NCBI GenBank assembly: GCA_965140765.1
Contig: OZ223309.1
Coordinates: forward strand, 1,860,001 to 1,924,000
Reading direction: 5' to 3'
From: Sunxiuqinia sp963678245
Lineage (GTDB): Bacteria > Bacteroidota > Bacteroidia > Bacteroidales > Prolixibacteraceae
DNA length: 64,000 bases
Of this stretch, positions 33,794 to 42,671 are shown one piece after another; the first letter of the stretch is position 1; each line of letters opens with the position of its first letter. The position numbers and the translations under genes are program-made. Below the pieces are notes generated by a model, which ran no database searches, was not told the origin of the DNA, and worked only from the letters and a program-made list of their open reading frames with translations.

Positions 33794-34172
33794 CGCCTAT
33801 GTTTTTTTTATTTTCAAGATCCTCTCCTACTTCTTTCATTAGCTCCTCAAGCTCAGCTATACTCATATTATCTTCGCGTGCAAAAAATGAAACCATTTCC
33901 TTAAAAGAATTGCTGAAATAGCCTTTCATAAAGTCTTTCATGTATTTCCTCGTGTACTCTTTTTTACTCATTAATGGGAAATACCGGTGAGTTTTACCAA
34001 AAGCTTCATAACCAACAAAGCCTTTTTTCTCAAGTATTCGAACGATTGTTGATACTGTATTGTATGCCGGTTTGGGCTCAGGCATCTGTTCAATCAAATC
34101 TTTCACAAATGCTTTTTCTAGTGTCCAAAGCAATTGCATTACTTGTTCTTCTGCTTTTGTTAGTTCTTTCAT
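33786..34172 (-). CDS. BlaI/MecI-family repressor
   Basis: 128 residues from the ATG at 34172, preferred over one ten codons upstream because MKELTKAEEQVM is the family's usual opening. A winged-helix domain (about 1-70: TKAEEQVMQLLWTLEKAFVK, YNTVSTIVRILEKKGFVGYE, RYFPLMSKKEY) and a C-terminal helical dimerisation and cleavage region. The stop overlaps the start of the blaR1-like gene by 8 bp, the standard blaI-blaR1 order, so the two are translationally coupled. Family: dimer that represses its own operon until the M56 partner inactivates it. The palindromes upstream are candidate operators. Confidence 0.93.
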   Translation of the reverse strand: MKELTKAEEQVMQLLWTLEKAFVKDLIEQMPEPKPAYNTVSTIVRILEKKGFVGYEAFGKTHRYFPLMSKKEYTRKYMKDFMKGYFSNSFKEMVSFFAREDNMSIAELEELMKEVGEDLENKKNIGDE

Positions 34173-34306
34173 GTGTTTATAATTGTTTATTTTTTGCAAC
34201 ACATGGAACTCGCTTTAAATAGTCATGCTCCTGTGTGTAAATATTTTTACATGCTCGTTTCATCTCAATTAAGGAATTAAAATTTAATCCGATACAAATA
34301 TCAAAC

Positions 34307-34349
34307 CAAAGATAACTAAACGGATAGTTTCTTAACTAATTATTTAGTT
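34307..34349 (-). promoter_or_regulatory. blaI promoter with overlapping palindromic operator
   Basis: Minus-strand TATCTTTG (34307-34314) matches TAnnTTTG. About 20 bp upstream, where the -33 element would lie, is the palindrome AACTAATTATTTAGTT (34334-34349). A repressor bound there would block RNA polymerase. The leader to the blaI start at 34172 is about 130 nt long, unusually long in this window. Confidence 0.6.
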
Positions 34350-34470
34350 GTTGCGTTGAAAAAAATATTTACTTTGAAGGATCACTCTTATTTCTCGTTT
34401 GAAATAGAAAGCTCATTTTTCTTATTCGATTCATTTCTATTGATTTTATAGTTCGACATTTCAAATCTAT

Positions 34471-34506
34471 AACTAATTTTTTAGTTTTCAAACTAAATAT
34501 TTAGTT
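34471..34506. promoter_or_regulatory. Two further AACTAA-N4-TTAGTT palindromes
   Basis: AACTAATTTTTTAGTT (34471-34486) and the fully palindromic AACTAAATATTTAGTT (34491-34506), centred 20 bp apart, i.e. two helical turns. They repeat the sequence at 34334-34349 about 140 bp away. The rest of the gene-free stretch 34203-34566 is A/T-rich and shows no other gene or RNA. Confidence 0.6.
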
Positions 34507-34566
34507 GTTGTACAGAAATGAATATTAAAAACCAGTTAAATAGCTGATTAATTTATCGTTGACGGA

Positions 34567-35358
34567 CTATAATAATTGAAAATCGTCAGCATCGGGTAAC
34601 ACTGGAAAGTTCTCTCGGAAACGCTCTAGGGAACCTTTCGAGAGTTTGGCTGATACAATTTGTTCTTGCTTTTCTTCACCAAGCTGCATATTTTTTCCTT
34701 TAGGGTCAATCACGCACGTATCACCAGCATAATTAATACCATTTGCATCAGTACCAACCCGATTCACTCCAACTACATAAGACTGATTCTCAATTGCGCG
34801 AGCTTGCAACAACACCTTCCAAACCTGTCGGCGCGTCGCAGGCCAGTTAGCAACGTTGATCATTAAATCATAATCATCTCGGTTTCGGCTAAAAACCGGG
34901 AAACGCAAATCGTAACACACTAATGGCAAAATACGAAATGACTTAATTTTAAAAATCTTGCGTTCCTCTCCGGGAGTAAAATGGATATGCTCCTCTCCCA
35001 TTGAAAACAGATGTCGCTTGTCGTAGTACTCCAATTTTCCATCGGGGAATGCAAATATAAAGCGGTTGTAGAATGAATTGCCTTCCCGTATCATTAAGCT
35101 ACCACTAACGACGGTGTGGTTTTCCTTAGCCATCTTTTTCATCCAACATACAGATTCGCCATCCATCACTTCTGCACATTTAGTGATATTCATGCTAAAG
35201 CCAGTGGCAAACATTTCAGGAAAAACAACCAAGTCAGTTTCCTTCGGCAAATCTGCCAGAAAATTCTGCAAATGTCTGCGGTTATCTGTTGGTTTTTCCC
35301 AATATAAGTCGCATTGAATTAGAGAAATATGTAATTTTTCGTCGGACATAATTTGCAT
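34567..35358 (-). CDS. Nitrilase-superfamily omega-amidase (YafV/Nit2-like)
   Basis: 263 residues. The catalytic triad of the carbon-nitrogen hydrolase family is in place: Glu48 (VVFPEMF), Lys114 (YDKRHLF) and Cys148 (LVCYDLRFP). The FSMGEEHIHFTPG and ANWPATRRQVWKVLLQARAI blocks place it with omega-amidases, which hydrolyse 2-oxoglutaramate/2-oxosuccinamate left by glutamine and asparagine transamination. Cytosolic. The start could also be the ATG three codons downstream. The gene follows the acyltransferase gene by 28 bp and closes a three-gene operon. Confidence 0.9.
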   Translation of the reverse strand: MQIMSDEKLHISLIQCDLYWEKPTDNRRHLQNFLADLPKETDLVVFPEMFATGFSMNITKCAEVMDGESVCWMKKMAKENHTVVSGSLMIREGNSFYNRFIFAFPDGKLEYYDKRHLFSMGEEHIHFTPGEERKIFKIKSFRILPLVCYDLRFPVFSRNRDDYDLMINVANWPATRRQVWKVLLQARAIENQSYVVGVNRVGTDANGINYAGDTCVIDPKGKNMQLGEEKQEQIVSAKLSKGSLERFRENFPVLPDADDFQLL

Positions 35359-35386
35359 CGATTAGAAAACGAATTTAAGATATTTT

Positions 35387-35938
35387 CTATTCTTCGGCTG
35401 TGAAATGACCAGGATGTTTCCCAATCACTCCTTTTTTACGGTAATAGGCTTTCATTCGTTCAATGTCAGCTTGAGCATCATCGGTCAACTCTAAGGTCTC
35501 CAACCATCCAACTTCTTTTCGTCCGAAGTCAAAAAATCCCATATAAACGGTTGCTCCTGTTGCCTTAGCAATTGCATGAAAACCGGCTTTCCAGTGTTTA
35601 TTAGCCTTGCGGGTTCCTTCTGGCGTAATAGCCAAATGCATCACTTCGCAGCTGTTCATTTCATTGATAACCTGCTTCACCACTGTTACTCCTTTGGAGC
35701 GGTCAATCGGGATGGCTCCCATTTTTCGAAGAAAATAGCCCAAAGGCCAAAAGAAAAATTCCTTTTTAATGACAACGTTGGCCACTCCTCCAGCGGATGT
35801 GTAATACAAATAGGAGATTATAAAATCCCAAGCACTCGTATGTGGAACACCAATGATAATGGCCTTTTTATGGGGCATTACACCGTTCACTGTTTTCCAG
35901 CCCCACAGCCTCAAGAGAAGCTTACAAATCCGTCTCAT
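35387..35938 (-). CDS. PlsC-like 1-acylglycerol-3-phosphate acyltransferase family protein
   Basis: 183 residues, shorter than canonical PlsC (~240). Seen: the catalytic H-x4-D at 33-38 (HTSAWD), a substrate block FFFWPLGYFLRKMGAIPIDR, and the PEGTR motif at 106-110 (AITPEGTRKANKHWKAG). It lacks a long N-terminal membrane helix but has a hydrophobic segment around 24-50. Family: acylates lysophospholipid or related acceptors at the inner face of the membrane; this short version may use another acceptor. It starts 4 bp after the stop of the upstream B3/4-domain gene. Confidence 0.85.
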   Translation of the reverse strand: MRRICKLLLRLWGWKTVNGVMPHKKAIIIGVPHTSAWDFIISYLYYTSAGGVANVVIKKEFFFWPLGYFLRKMGAIPIDRSKGVTVVKQVINEMNSCEVMHLAITPEGTRKANKHWKAGFHAIAKATGATVYMGFFDFGRKEVGWLETLELTDDAQADIERMKAYYRKKGVIGKHPGHFTAEE

Positions 35939-35942
35939 TTTG

Positions 35943-36605
35943 TCAGTTGATCAACTTTTGATGAATGTTTTTTGCTGACGCAAAAGTCTCCAAAAATTCA
36001 ATAGCTAGCTGCGTGGCTTCTTTTAAAAGATGATTGCCATTGTACGATACGATAATCATTAAAAATTGCTCGGTTTGATCGGACACCCCAGTGCGAACCG
36101 AATCGGATGTTGAAGTTCCAAAAGCACCTTGCGCGTCTCGAAAAACAGGCATCCCTTCAATATTTAATTCGCCCCTTCCCAGACCTTTGTACGGCTCGTC
36201 GGCTTTTCCAATCCCCATTTGGATATTTCCGTAAATCCGATTAACGTCGTAGCCCCCAATTGAAAAACCGGTACTTATAGAAACCAAGTTCAGTAAATCG
36301 ACAACATTATTAATTTGATAAAGTCCGTTTCCCTTTACCACCCGACGCAAGAGAGCTTCCGCAGAAAGTCGGTAACGTGCCGGATCTTTACCACAAGCTT
36401 TGTAAGCTTCGCGGGCAGCTGCAATAGCATGGTTATGGCGAATGTCTTCAACATTCAAATCAGTAGCAACTTCATCGCACGTTGCATTGATTTGCTCCCA
36501 CAATTGAGTGTTTTGGTCATGAATTTTCACATCGCATAAAATACACGAGAGATGAATATCCGGGCAAGCTTGTCTCAATTCTTCTGCAATATCAATGTTA
36601 ATCAT
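35943..36605 (-). CDS. B3/4 tRNA-binding-domain protein
   Basis: 220 residues forming one B3/4 domain as in the beta subunit of phenylalanyl-tRNA synthetase: YKACGKDPARYRLSAEALLR, NGLYQINNVVDLLNLVSIST, and a core with PVFRDAQGAFGTSTSDSVRT. Standalone B3/4 proteins in bacteria are related to the editing site that removes mis-charged tyrosine from tRNA-Phe; a role in aminoacyl-tRNA or D-amino-acid quality control is a reasonable guess but unproven. First gene of the operon with the acyltransferase and omega-amidase genes. Confidence 0.85.
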   Translation of the reverse strand: MINIDIAEELRQACPDIHLSCILCDVKIHDQNTQLWEQINATCDEVATDLNVEDIRHNHAIAAAREAYKACGKDPARYRLSAEALLRRVVKGNGLYQINNVVDLLNLVSISTGFSIGGYDVNRIYGNIQMGIGKADEPYKGLGRGELNIEGMPVFRDAQGAFGTSTSDSVRTGVSDQTEQFLMIIVSYNGNHLLKEATQLAIEFLETFASAKNIHQKLIN

Positions 36606-36632
36606 GATACTCTATTTGTAATCGGATAAAAA

Positions 36633-36640
36633 CAAAAATA
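36633..36640 (-). promoter_or_regulatory. Promoter -7 box of the B3/4-acyltransferase-amidase operon
   Basis: Minus-strand TATTTTTG, an exact TAnnTTTG match, 28 bp before the start codon at 36605. Confidence 0.5.
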
Positions 36641-36673
36641 AAAAATGAAGCGAAAATACCGGACCAATCAATA

Positions 36674-37324
36674 CTAAAAAAATACTTCGGTGCGAATATT
36701 CTCCGGAGCGACGCCATAGTCTTCTAAAATAGAAGTGGCTTCTTCAATCATTTCAGAATTACCACATAGGTAACAAATGGTATTTTCGGCCACCTTATTC
36801 TCCCTCAAATAATAGGTTACCCGACCAAAATAGTTGCCTTTATCTTCGCGCGACGTGCACAAGCAAATACGGTTCGGACAAAAAGCGTCACTACCGTAAG
36901 CTTCATCAGCAAAATGAACACCGTGCAGTAGATGATAATTCAGATTGGTGTAGCTTGTTGCAAACGAATGAAATGGACTTATTCCGGTACCCGTAGCAAT
37001 AAATAAAACCGGCGCATCTCCAAATGACTGGTCATCTAAAATAAAAAATCCTCGCGGACCTTCTACTTCAATCGAACTACCTACTTTCAGATATCTCAGA
37101 TATCGTGAAAAATCACCATCCTTAATTTCACGAACTAAAAAGGATAAGCGATCTTCCTTTTCGGAACTGTAGATTGAATACTCCCGTCCCTCTCCTGTTT
37201 CCGGATTACGGAGAACAGCATACTGGCCGGGTTTAAAACTAAAATTATTTCGATCGAGGTGAATGAGAAAGGTTTCAGGAGTTAAGGTCTCAATCTCCTG
37301 AACCGCGTGTAAATTCTTTTCCAT
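36674..37324 (-). CDS. Ferredoxin-NADP reductase-family flavin oxidoreductase
   Basis: 216 residues: an FAD-binding barrel with FKPGQYAVLRNPETGEGREYS (the RxYS FAD motif), then an NAD(P)-binding half with LFIATGTGISPFHSFA, a NRICLCTSREDKGNYFGRVT block and the C-terminal LCGNSEMIEEA and aromatic-ended RTEVFF. No iron-sulfur domain, so a partner such as the ferredoxin at 46.2 kb could supply electrons. The gene follows lipA by 12 bp in the same orientation, so it may deliver electrons to radical-SAM LipA (inference). Confidence 0.9.
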   Translation of the reverse strand: MEKNLHAVQEIETLTPETFLIHLDRNNFSFKPGQYAVLRNPETGEGREYSIYSSEKEDRLSFLVREIKDGDFSRYLRYLKVGSSIEVEGPRGFFILDDQSFGDAPVLFIATGTGISPFHSFATSYTNLNYHLLHGVHFADEAYGSDAFCPNRICLCTSREDKGNYFGRVTYYLRENKVAENTICYLCGNSEMIEEATSILEDYGVAPENIRTEVFF

Positions 37325-37336
37325 AAGCTAAATTTT

Positions 37337-38200
37337 TCAGGCATTCACGTGCCTTTCCGCATGATAGGACGAGCGAACCAACGGGCTGCTCTCGACATAG
37401 CGGAATCCTCTTTTATAGGCTTCTTTTCTATAGGTTTCAAACTGTTCGGGGGTGATGTACTCCACAACCTTCATCAGATTTGGTGCGGGCTGCAGGTATT
37501 GCCCTAAAGTAAGTACTTTACACCCGGCTTCCTTCAGGTCGTCCATTGCTTTAAGCACTTCTTCTGGAGTCTCTCCAAGCCCCAGCATGATGCCTGATTT
37601 GGCAACTATTCCAGCCTCGGCGATGTAAGATATTACCTTTAAACTACGATCGTAACGGGCGGTGCTTCTAATTTTAGGAGTCAACCGTTTCACTGTTTCC
37701 AGGTTGTGTGAAATCACCTCCGGTTTGGCTTTAATAACTTGTTGCACCAACTCCTTTTTGGCATGAAAATCAGGAATAAGCGTTTCAATGGTTGTTTTCG
37801 GAGTCAATTCTTTGATTGCTTTAATTGTTGTTGCCCAAAACCTGGCACCGCCATCAGGCAGGTCATCTCGGTCGACCGATGTAATTACGCAGTGTTTTAA
37901 CTCCAATGTTTTAATCGTTTCGGCCAGACGTTGTGGTTCTTCCCAATCAACTGGATCAGGTATCAGATTTTTCACATAACAGAAACGGCAATTGCGGGTA
38001 CATTTATCTCCCAAAATCATAAAGCTGGCTGTGCCGGCATTCCAGCACTCCCCTTTGTTTGGGCAATTACCGCTTGTACATATCGTGTTTAATTTGTGTT
38101 CGCCTATCAGTCGTTTAACTTTCGAGTAGTTCTCGCCACTAGGAAGCTGGGATTTCATCCATCGAGGTAACCGCTCCCCTTTCTCCTTAATCTCTGCCAT
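37337..38200 (-). CDS. lipA: Lipoyl synthase
   Basis: 287 residues. Radical-SAM enzyme inserting two sulfurs into protein-bound octanoyl groups to make lipoate. The auxiliary cluster motif C41-x4-C46-x5-C52 (in CTSGNCPNKGEC) and the radical-SAM CxxxCxxC C67-x3-C71-x2-C74 (in CTRNCRFC) are intact; the C-terminal RSSYHAE serine ligand is present. The product is needed by the 2-oxoglutarate dehydrogenase E2 encoded at 61.5 kb. No lipB gene is in the window. Operon with the flavin reductase downstream. Confidence 0.97.
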   Translation of the reverse strand: MAEIKEKGERLPRWMKSQLPSGENYSKVKRLIGEHKLNTICTSGNCPNKGECWNAGTASFMILGDKCTRNCRFCYVKNLIPDPVDWEEPQRLAETIKTLELKHCVITSVDRDDLPDGGARFWATTIKAIKELTPKTTIETLIPDFHAKKELVQQVIKAKPEVISHNLETVKRLTPKIRSTARYDRSLKVISYIAEAGIVAKSGIMLGLGETPEEVLKAMDDLKEAGCKVLTLGQYLQPAPNLMKVVEYITPEQFETYRKEAYKRGFRYVESSPLVRSSYHAERHVNA

Positions 38201-38315
38201 CTGTAAATAAGTTTTGACCTATAAACGTTAAAGACAAAAGCTTGTTTAAAAAAAATTGCGATTTCTCTTTCTTTACAGTTTGAAAAGGTGCTGCTAATAT
38301 TTTTCGAACGGCTAA

Positions 38316-39197
38316 TTACATGTATTGTTTTGTAATGCGAAGAGCCTGCCTACCGTATGATCCGCCGAATAAATAATAGTGATTTAGGATGTGATAAATC
38401 TGGTAGAGTTGAACCCGTTCTTCCCATCCTGGATTTAAAGGATACTCGTTTTGATAGGAAGCCCAGGTCGCGTGCGAAAAACCGCCAAACATCGTCATTA
38501 TCGAGAATTCCATTTCCCGGTCGGCATAGTACGAAGCCGGATCGATAAGAGCAGGGCCTTTTTCGGTATATAAATAATTGCCCGACCATAAGTCACCATG
38601 AATCAATGAAGCTTCTGAATCGGATGGAATTAATTCTGGTAAACGTTCAACTAATTTAGTATAAGTATTTTTTTCTGTTGAAGAAAGCGAGCGGGTTCGT
38701 TCAATCTTATCAACCAAATACATCATTCGCTGTTGTCCGAAAAAATCAATCCAGCTTTTATTCCATCGATTATCTTGTTCGGTTGCGCCGCAATAATTAT
38801 CGTGATAAAAACCAAAAGATTTGTTGGTTTTACGATGCAACTGAGCCAATCCGGTGCCCAGTTTTTCATCCTGAGATGAAGTATGCCCAGCGGGTAAAAA
38901 ATCCATTAGCAAGTACCCGGGAAGTTGATCACTTTCTTTTGCCAGAATAGGCTTGGGAATAATTAGGCCTGACAACTCTGCGGTTCCTAATTCTTGCAGT
39001 GCTTCGGCTTCTCGAACAAATAAATTATCAGGAGTGCTGCTGTTCCATTTTAAGAAAAAATCTCCACGGTTTGTTTCCAACAACAAGGCGTTGCTAATGC
39101 AACCACCACTAACAGCTTGCCTGTTTTTGATGATGAGTTCTTTTTCAAACTTGTTTTGAAATTCCTCAATAATTTGACTGATTATTTTTTGCTCCAT
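38316..39197 (-). CDS. Fructosamine/ketosamine-3-kinase family protein
   Basis: 293 residues from the ATG at 39197 (MEQKIISQIIEEF); the frame extends 12 codons upstream over a poly-A stretch. Seen: glycine-rich start VSGGCISNALLLETN, FFLKWN (ATP-binding lysine), QLPGYLLMDFLP (hinge), the catalytic loop SLIHGDLWSGNYLY and metal-binding LIDPASYYADREME. Family: phosphorylates ketoamines on glycated proteins so that the sugar falls off (protein repair). Single gene; no operon partner. Confidence 0.88.
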   Translation of the reverse strand: MEQKIISQIIEEFQNKFEKELIIKNRQAVSGGCISNALLLETNRGDFFLKWNSSTPDNLFVREAEALQELGTAELSGLIIPKPILAKESDQLPGYLLMDFLPAGHTSSQDEKLGTGLAQLHRKTNKSFGFYHDNYCGATEQDNRWNKSWIDFFGQQRMMYLVDKIERTRSLSSTEKNTYTKLVERLPELIPSDSEASLIHGDLWSGNYLYTEKGPALIDPASYYADREMEFSIMTMFGGFSHATWASYQNEYPLNPGWEERVQLYQIYHILNHYYLFGGSYGRQALRITKQYM

Positions 39198-39295
39198 GCA
39201 AACAAATTTCAGCATAATAAAAAAAAATAGCAAACCTGCTTTGTTAAAAAAGCATGATTTACTACTTCAATTTTTTATAGCGAACGAAATGGAAA

Positions 39296-39724
39296 TTAAG
39301 CGTTCTTTTCCTCTTCGTTGATTTCAGATTCGCTTGTTTCTTCTTCTTCAAAGTTCAACAATTCCTTGCTTTGAAGCAGATTGTACCACTGAATGATTTT
39401 TTTCATATCAGACACATAAACACGATCCTTGTCGTATTCCGGAAGTATTTCTTCGAAGTAAGCTTTCAACTCATTTCCTGAGCCTATTTTGGCTACTGCT
39501 GCTCCATTTTCCTTTTCACTAATACTTTTCAGTACATCTTTTAGAGGAACTTCACTAGTTTCAGTAAAGATCGCAATATCCTCCAATGCACTGATTTTTG
39601 CAGTAGAGTAAGCCGGCATTCGTTTGCCAGTTACGAGTGATTCTACAATAATGCTGTTTTTTGCTTCAGCTACCAGTTTAAATAGGCCTGGCTGACCTGC
39701 TATCGACATAATTCCCTTTAACAT
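39296..39724 (-). CDS. DUF5606 protein
   Basis: 142 residues. Opens MLKGIMSIAGQPGLFKLV, the recognisable start of the Bacteroidota DUF5606 family; then an SH3-like strand region (SIIVESLVTGKRMPAYSTAK), the LEDIAIFT block, and a helical half (KAYFEEILPEYDKDRVYVSD, MKKIIQWYNLL). The acidic C-terminus (EEEETSESEINEEEK) is probably disordered. Cytosolic, function unknown. Single gene between the kinase and a TPR lipoprotein. Confidence 0.85.
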   Translation of the reverse strand: MLKGIMSIAGQPGLFKLVAEAKNSIIVESLVTGKRMPAYSTAKISALEDIAIFTETSEVPLKDVLKSISEKENGAAVAKIGSGNELKAYFEEILPEYDKDRVYVSDMKKIIQWYNLLQSKELLNFEEEETSESEINEEEKNA

Positions 39725-39811
39725 ACAATTTCAATTTTAAAACGTCGGCGAAGATAATATTTTCGAAGGATTAGTTCCAAATACACCCTCTATTTATGGT
39801 CACACAATAAA

Positions 39812-40699
39812 CTACTTTAAATATTTCCTGTAATAGTCAGCTGTTTTTGAGTCTTCAAAACGAGTGTAAATATTAACCAAATAGGTAGCATATTTTGGAT
39901 CTTGGTCAATTTCCCACAACGCTTTAAAGTATTTGGCTGCCTGTTGAAATTCTGCTGTCACTTTCTTTAACTCCTGAGTTAATTTCAGGTGTTGCATATG
40001 AGTTTTGTTTTTCTGATAAGCTTTCATTTCGCGTTGATAGCGATCTTCTGCCTGATGGTAATATTTTGTTCCCAGCCACTTTAATGCTTCAACGTGCTTC
40101 GGATTAATTGCCACTAACGCTTGGGCTGCTGAATCAGCCTCTGACTCATTATCCAATTGTTTCTGCATCGAAAAATAGGCATTCAGATGATTTTCATCTT
40201 GCTTATTTTCAAGGCTCATTTCAGGCCAAAGTTCGATGGCCTTTTCGCGTTGATTAATGGAGGCGTAAATTCCAAACAACCGAGTATTTACACCAGCAAT
40301 ATCGGGCTGATCCTGATAGTGGGCACGATAATATTTCAAGGCCTCCAACTCCTTTGTAAGATTATTTTTTTGCTTGTAAATTTCAGCCATATCTAGATAC
40401 ATACCCGGCTCACTATAATTCAGGTTGGTAGCCTGGTCGAACCATTTTATAGCTAAGTCAGCTTGGTGTGCACGAAAGGCCATTTTCCCTGCTTCAGAAT
40501 AATATGCCGGATTAATTTCATCTTCTTCCATTTGTTCTTTTTCAAAAAACAACCGCCAGTTTTCCGTAGCAGCCTCATAATTTCCTTCGGCAACAGCTTG
40601 TTCTGCTATTGTGCGATACGAAGTGATGACTTTAGGAGTACCGCATCCTGCAAATGCAATAAGAAGTATGATGAGAATTTTTCCTTTTTTTAAATTCAT
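39812..40699 (-). CDS. TPR lipoprotein
   Basis: 295 residues. A lipoprotein signal with lipobox IAFAGC (Cys19), then about six tetratricopeptide repeats (IAEQAVAEGNYEAATENWRL, AGKMAFRAHQADLAIKWFDQ, LKWLGTKYYHQAEDRYQREM, FQQAAKYFKALWEIDQDPKY). Periplasmic or outer-membrane scaffold facing the periplasm; partner unknown. Single gene. Confidence 0.8.
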   Translation of the reverse strand: MNLKKGKILIILLIAFAGCGTPKVITSYRTIAEQAVAEGNYEAATENWRLFFEKEQMEEDEINPAYYSEAGKMAFRAHQADLAIKWFDQATNLNYSEPGMYLDMAEIYKQKNNLTKELEALKYYRAHYQDQPDIAGVNTRLFGIYASINQREKAIELWPEMSLENKQDENHLNAYFSMQKQLDNESEADSAAQALVAINPKHVEALKWLGTKYYHQAEDRYQREMKAYQKNKTHMQHLKLTQELKKVTAEFQQAAKYFKALWEIDQDPKYATYLVNIYTRFEDSKTADYYRKYLK

Positions 40700-40840
40700 T
40701 GTTCAATTTTTTAGTTAAACCCGATCTAAGTAGCGCAACTATTGTACCAGCAGACTTCAGTAGACTAGTTCAATTGTCGGCTGGTGCGTATTTCAGTTTT
40801 GAATAGCAAAGGCAAAAGTGCGCAAATTAGTATAAAACAA

Positions 40841-40868
40841 AAGGCATTCCAGCAATTTGGAATGCCTT
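40841..40868. terminator. Intrinsic terminator of the fumarase gene
   Basis: AAGGCATTCCA / TGGAATGCCTT, an 11-bp stem with a 6-nt loop, about 43 bp past the fumarase stop. Confidence 0.8.
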
Positions 40869-40910
40869 AAAACGAATTGTTTTTTTATTTTTTATCAGAC
40901 TCGATCAAAA

Positions 40911-42515
40911 TTAAAATTGCTTGAAAAAGTCGTTGCCTTTGTCATCAACGATGATGAATGCGGGAAAGTTCTCTACACGTATTTTACGAATAGCTTCCAT
41001 TCCTAATTCCTCAAAATCCACTACTTCAACAGACTTGATACTGCTTTTTGCCAAAATTGCTGCTGGCCCACCAATTGAACCTAGATAAAAACCACCATAT
41101 TTTTGACAGGCATCAGTAACTTGTTGTGAGCGATTTCCTTTTGCCAACATAATCATCGAGCCACCTAAACTTTGGAAAAGGTCAACATACGGATCCATGC
41201 GTCCGGCAGTGGTTGGTCCAAAACTTCCGGAAGCCATGCCTTGCGGTGTCTTCGCAGGGCCTGCATAGTAAACGGGATGCTTTTTGAGATACTCAGGCAT
41301 TTCTTTGCCCTCATCAATCATTTGCTTTAAGCGGGCGTGTGCCATGTCGCGAGCTACAATCAAAGTACCTCTCAAGTTTAGGCGGGTTTTAATGGGGTAT
41401 TTACTTAACTCAGCCAATACTTCTTCCATTGGACGATCCAAATCAATATCAACTGCAGCAGCTAATTCTGGTGCTTGTTCCGGCAAGTATTTTGACGGTT
41501 CTTTCTCCAGCTGCTCTACAAAAATACCTTCCTCTGTAATTTTAGCTTTTATGTTACGGTCGGCGCTACAGCTTACTCCCAAGCCAACGGGGCAAGAAGC
41601 GGCATGCCTCGGAAGGCGAACTACACGCACATCATGGACAAAATACTTTCCACCAAATTGAGCTCCAATTTCACTATCCTGGCAAATTTTCTGCACTTTT
41701 TCTTCCCACTCCAAATCCCGGAAAGCCTGACCTCCTTCGTTTCCTTCAGTTGGCAAATGATCGTAATATCCAGCCGAAGCTTTTTTTACGGTTGCCAAAG
41801 TAGCCTCAGCCGAAGTTCCTCCAATAACCAGTGCCAAATGGTAAGGTGGGCATGCTGAAGTTCCCAGATCTTTAATTTTCTCTTTCACAAACTTGGTCAG
41901 ATTTTCTTCGTTCAGCAACGACTTGGTTTGCTGATAAAGGAATGTTTTGTTACCCGAGCCGCCACCTTTGGTGACAAACAAGAACTCGTATGCATTTCCT
42001 TTCTCTGCATAAATATCGATTTGAGCCGGCAAGTTCGTTCCTGTATTTTTTTCTTCAAACATTGAAAAAGGAACCACTTGCGAATAACGTAAATTGCGAT
42101 TCAGATAAGTATCGTAAATACCTTTTGAAAGGTGTTCGGCATCGGTAGCGCCGGTATAAACATCTTCACCTTTTTTAGCCACAACAATAGCTGTTCCCGT
42201 ATCCTGACAAGTTGGTAGTTCTCCTTCTGATGAAACCACCTGATTCATTAACATGGTGTGTGCAACAAAACGATCGTTGTCCGAAGCTTCTTCGTCACTC
42301 AAAATATGTTTCAATTTTTCCAGGTGCGTTGGACGCAAATAAAAAGAAACGTCAGCAAATGCTTCCTTAGCAAGAATTTCTAGTCCTTTCGGGTCAACTT
42401 TTAAAATTTTACGGCCATCAAGCTCAATTGTTGAGACGTACTCGTTGGTTAACAAACGATAAGGTGTTGTATCATTTAAGATAGGAAATGGTTTTTGATA
42501 CTTAAATTCGGACAT
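40911..42515 (-). CDS. fum: Fumarate hydratase, class I
   Basis: 534 residues, the size of the one-polypeptide iron-sulfur fumarases. Interconverts fumarate and malate in the TCA cycle. Seen: LPTCQDTGTAIVV (first cluster cysteine), KGGGSGNKTFLYQQTK, CPPYHLALVIGGTSAE (second), CPVGLGVSCSADRNIK (further cysteines), and the beta domain RGTLIVARDMAHARLK, PVYYAGPAKTPQGMASGSFG PTTAGRMDPYV. The oxygen-sensitive 4Fe-4S cluster suits an anaerobic or microaerobic host, with the ferredoxin and sucAB genes nearby pointing to the same central metabolism. Single gene. Confidence 0.96.
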   Translation of the reverse strand: MSEFKYQKPFPILNDTTPYRLLTNEYVSTIELDGRKILKVDPKGLEILAKEAFADVSFYLRPTHLEKLKHILSDEEASDNDRFVAHTMLMNQVVSSEGELPTCQDTGTAIVVAKKGEDVYTGATDAEHLSKGIYDTYLNRNLRYSQVVPFSMFEEKNTGTNLPAQIDIYAEKGNAYEFLFVTKGGGSGNKTFLYQQTKSLLNEENLTKFVKEKIKDLGTSACPPYHLALVIGGTSAEATLATVKKASAGYYDHLPTEGNEGGQAFRDLEWEEKVQKICQDSEIGAQFGGKYFVHDVRVVRLPRHAASCPVGLGVSCSADRNIKAKITEEGIFVEQLEKEPSKYLPEQAPELAAAVDIDLDRPMEEVLAELSKYPIKTRLNLRGTLIVARDMAHARLKQMIDEGKEMPEYLKKHPVYYAGPAKTPQGMASGSFGPTTAGRMDPYVDLFQSLGGSMIMLAKGNRSQQVTDACQKYGGFYLGSIGGPAAILAKSSIKSVEVVDFEELGMEAIRKIRVENFPAFIIVDDKGNDFFKQF

Positions 42516-42591
42516 AGTATTGTGTAATTCAAAAAGGTTATTAATTAAATGGTCTATTTAAACGTTTTAGCCTATTTTTTCGAAAGGCTAG

Positions 42592-42599
42592 CAAATATA
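42592..42599 (-). promoter_or_regulatory. Promoter -7 box of the fumarase gene
   Basis: Minus-strand TATATTTG matches TAnnTTTG, 77 bp before the start at 42515. Confidence 0.5.
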
Positions 42600-42671
42600 G
42601 TGATAATCAAAAAACATGCAGATTGATTTACCACATTTTTAGTTAAGGCCTGTCAATTCTTCATACAACCT

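Noticed and set aside
34471..34506. The palindrome pair as a transposon or integron end
   Set aside because: A third copy at the blaI promoter and the 20-bp spacing fit regulator binding better; there is no transposase or target duplication nearby.
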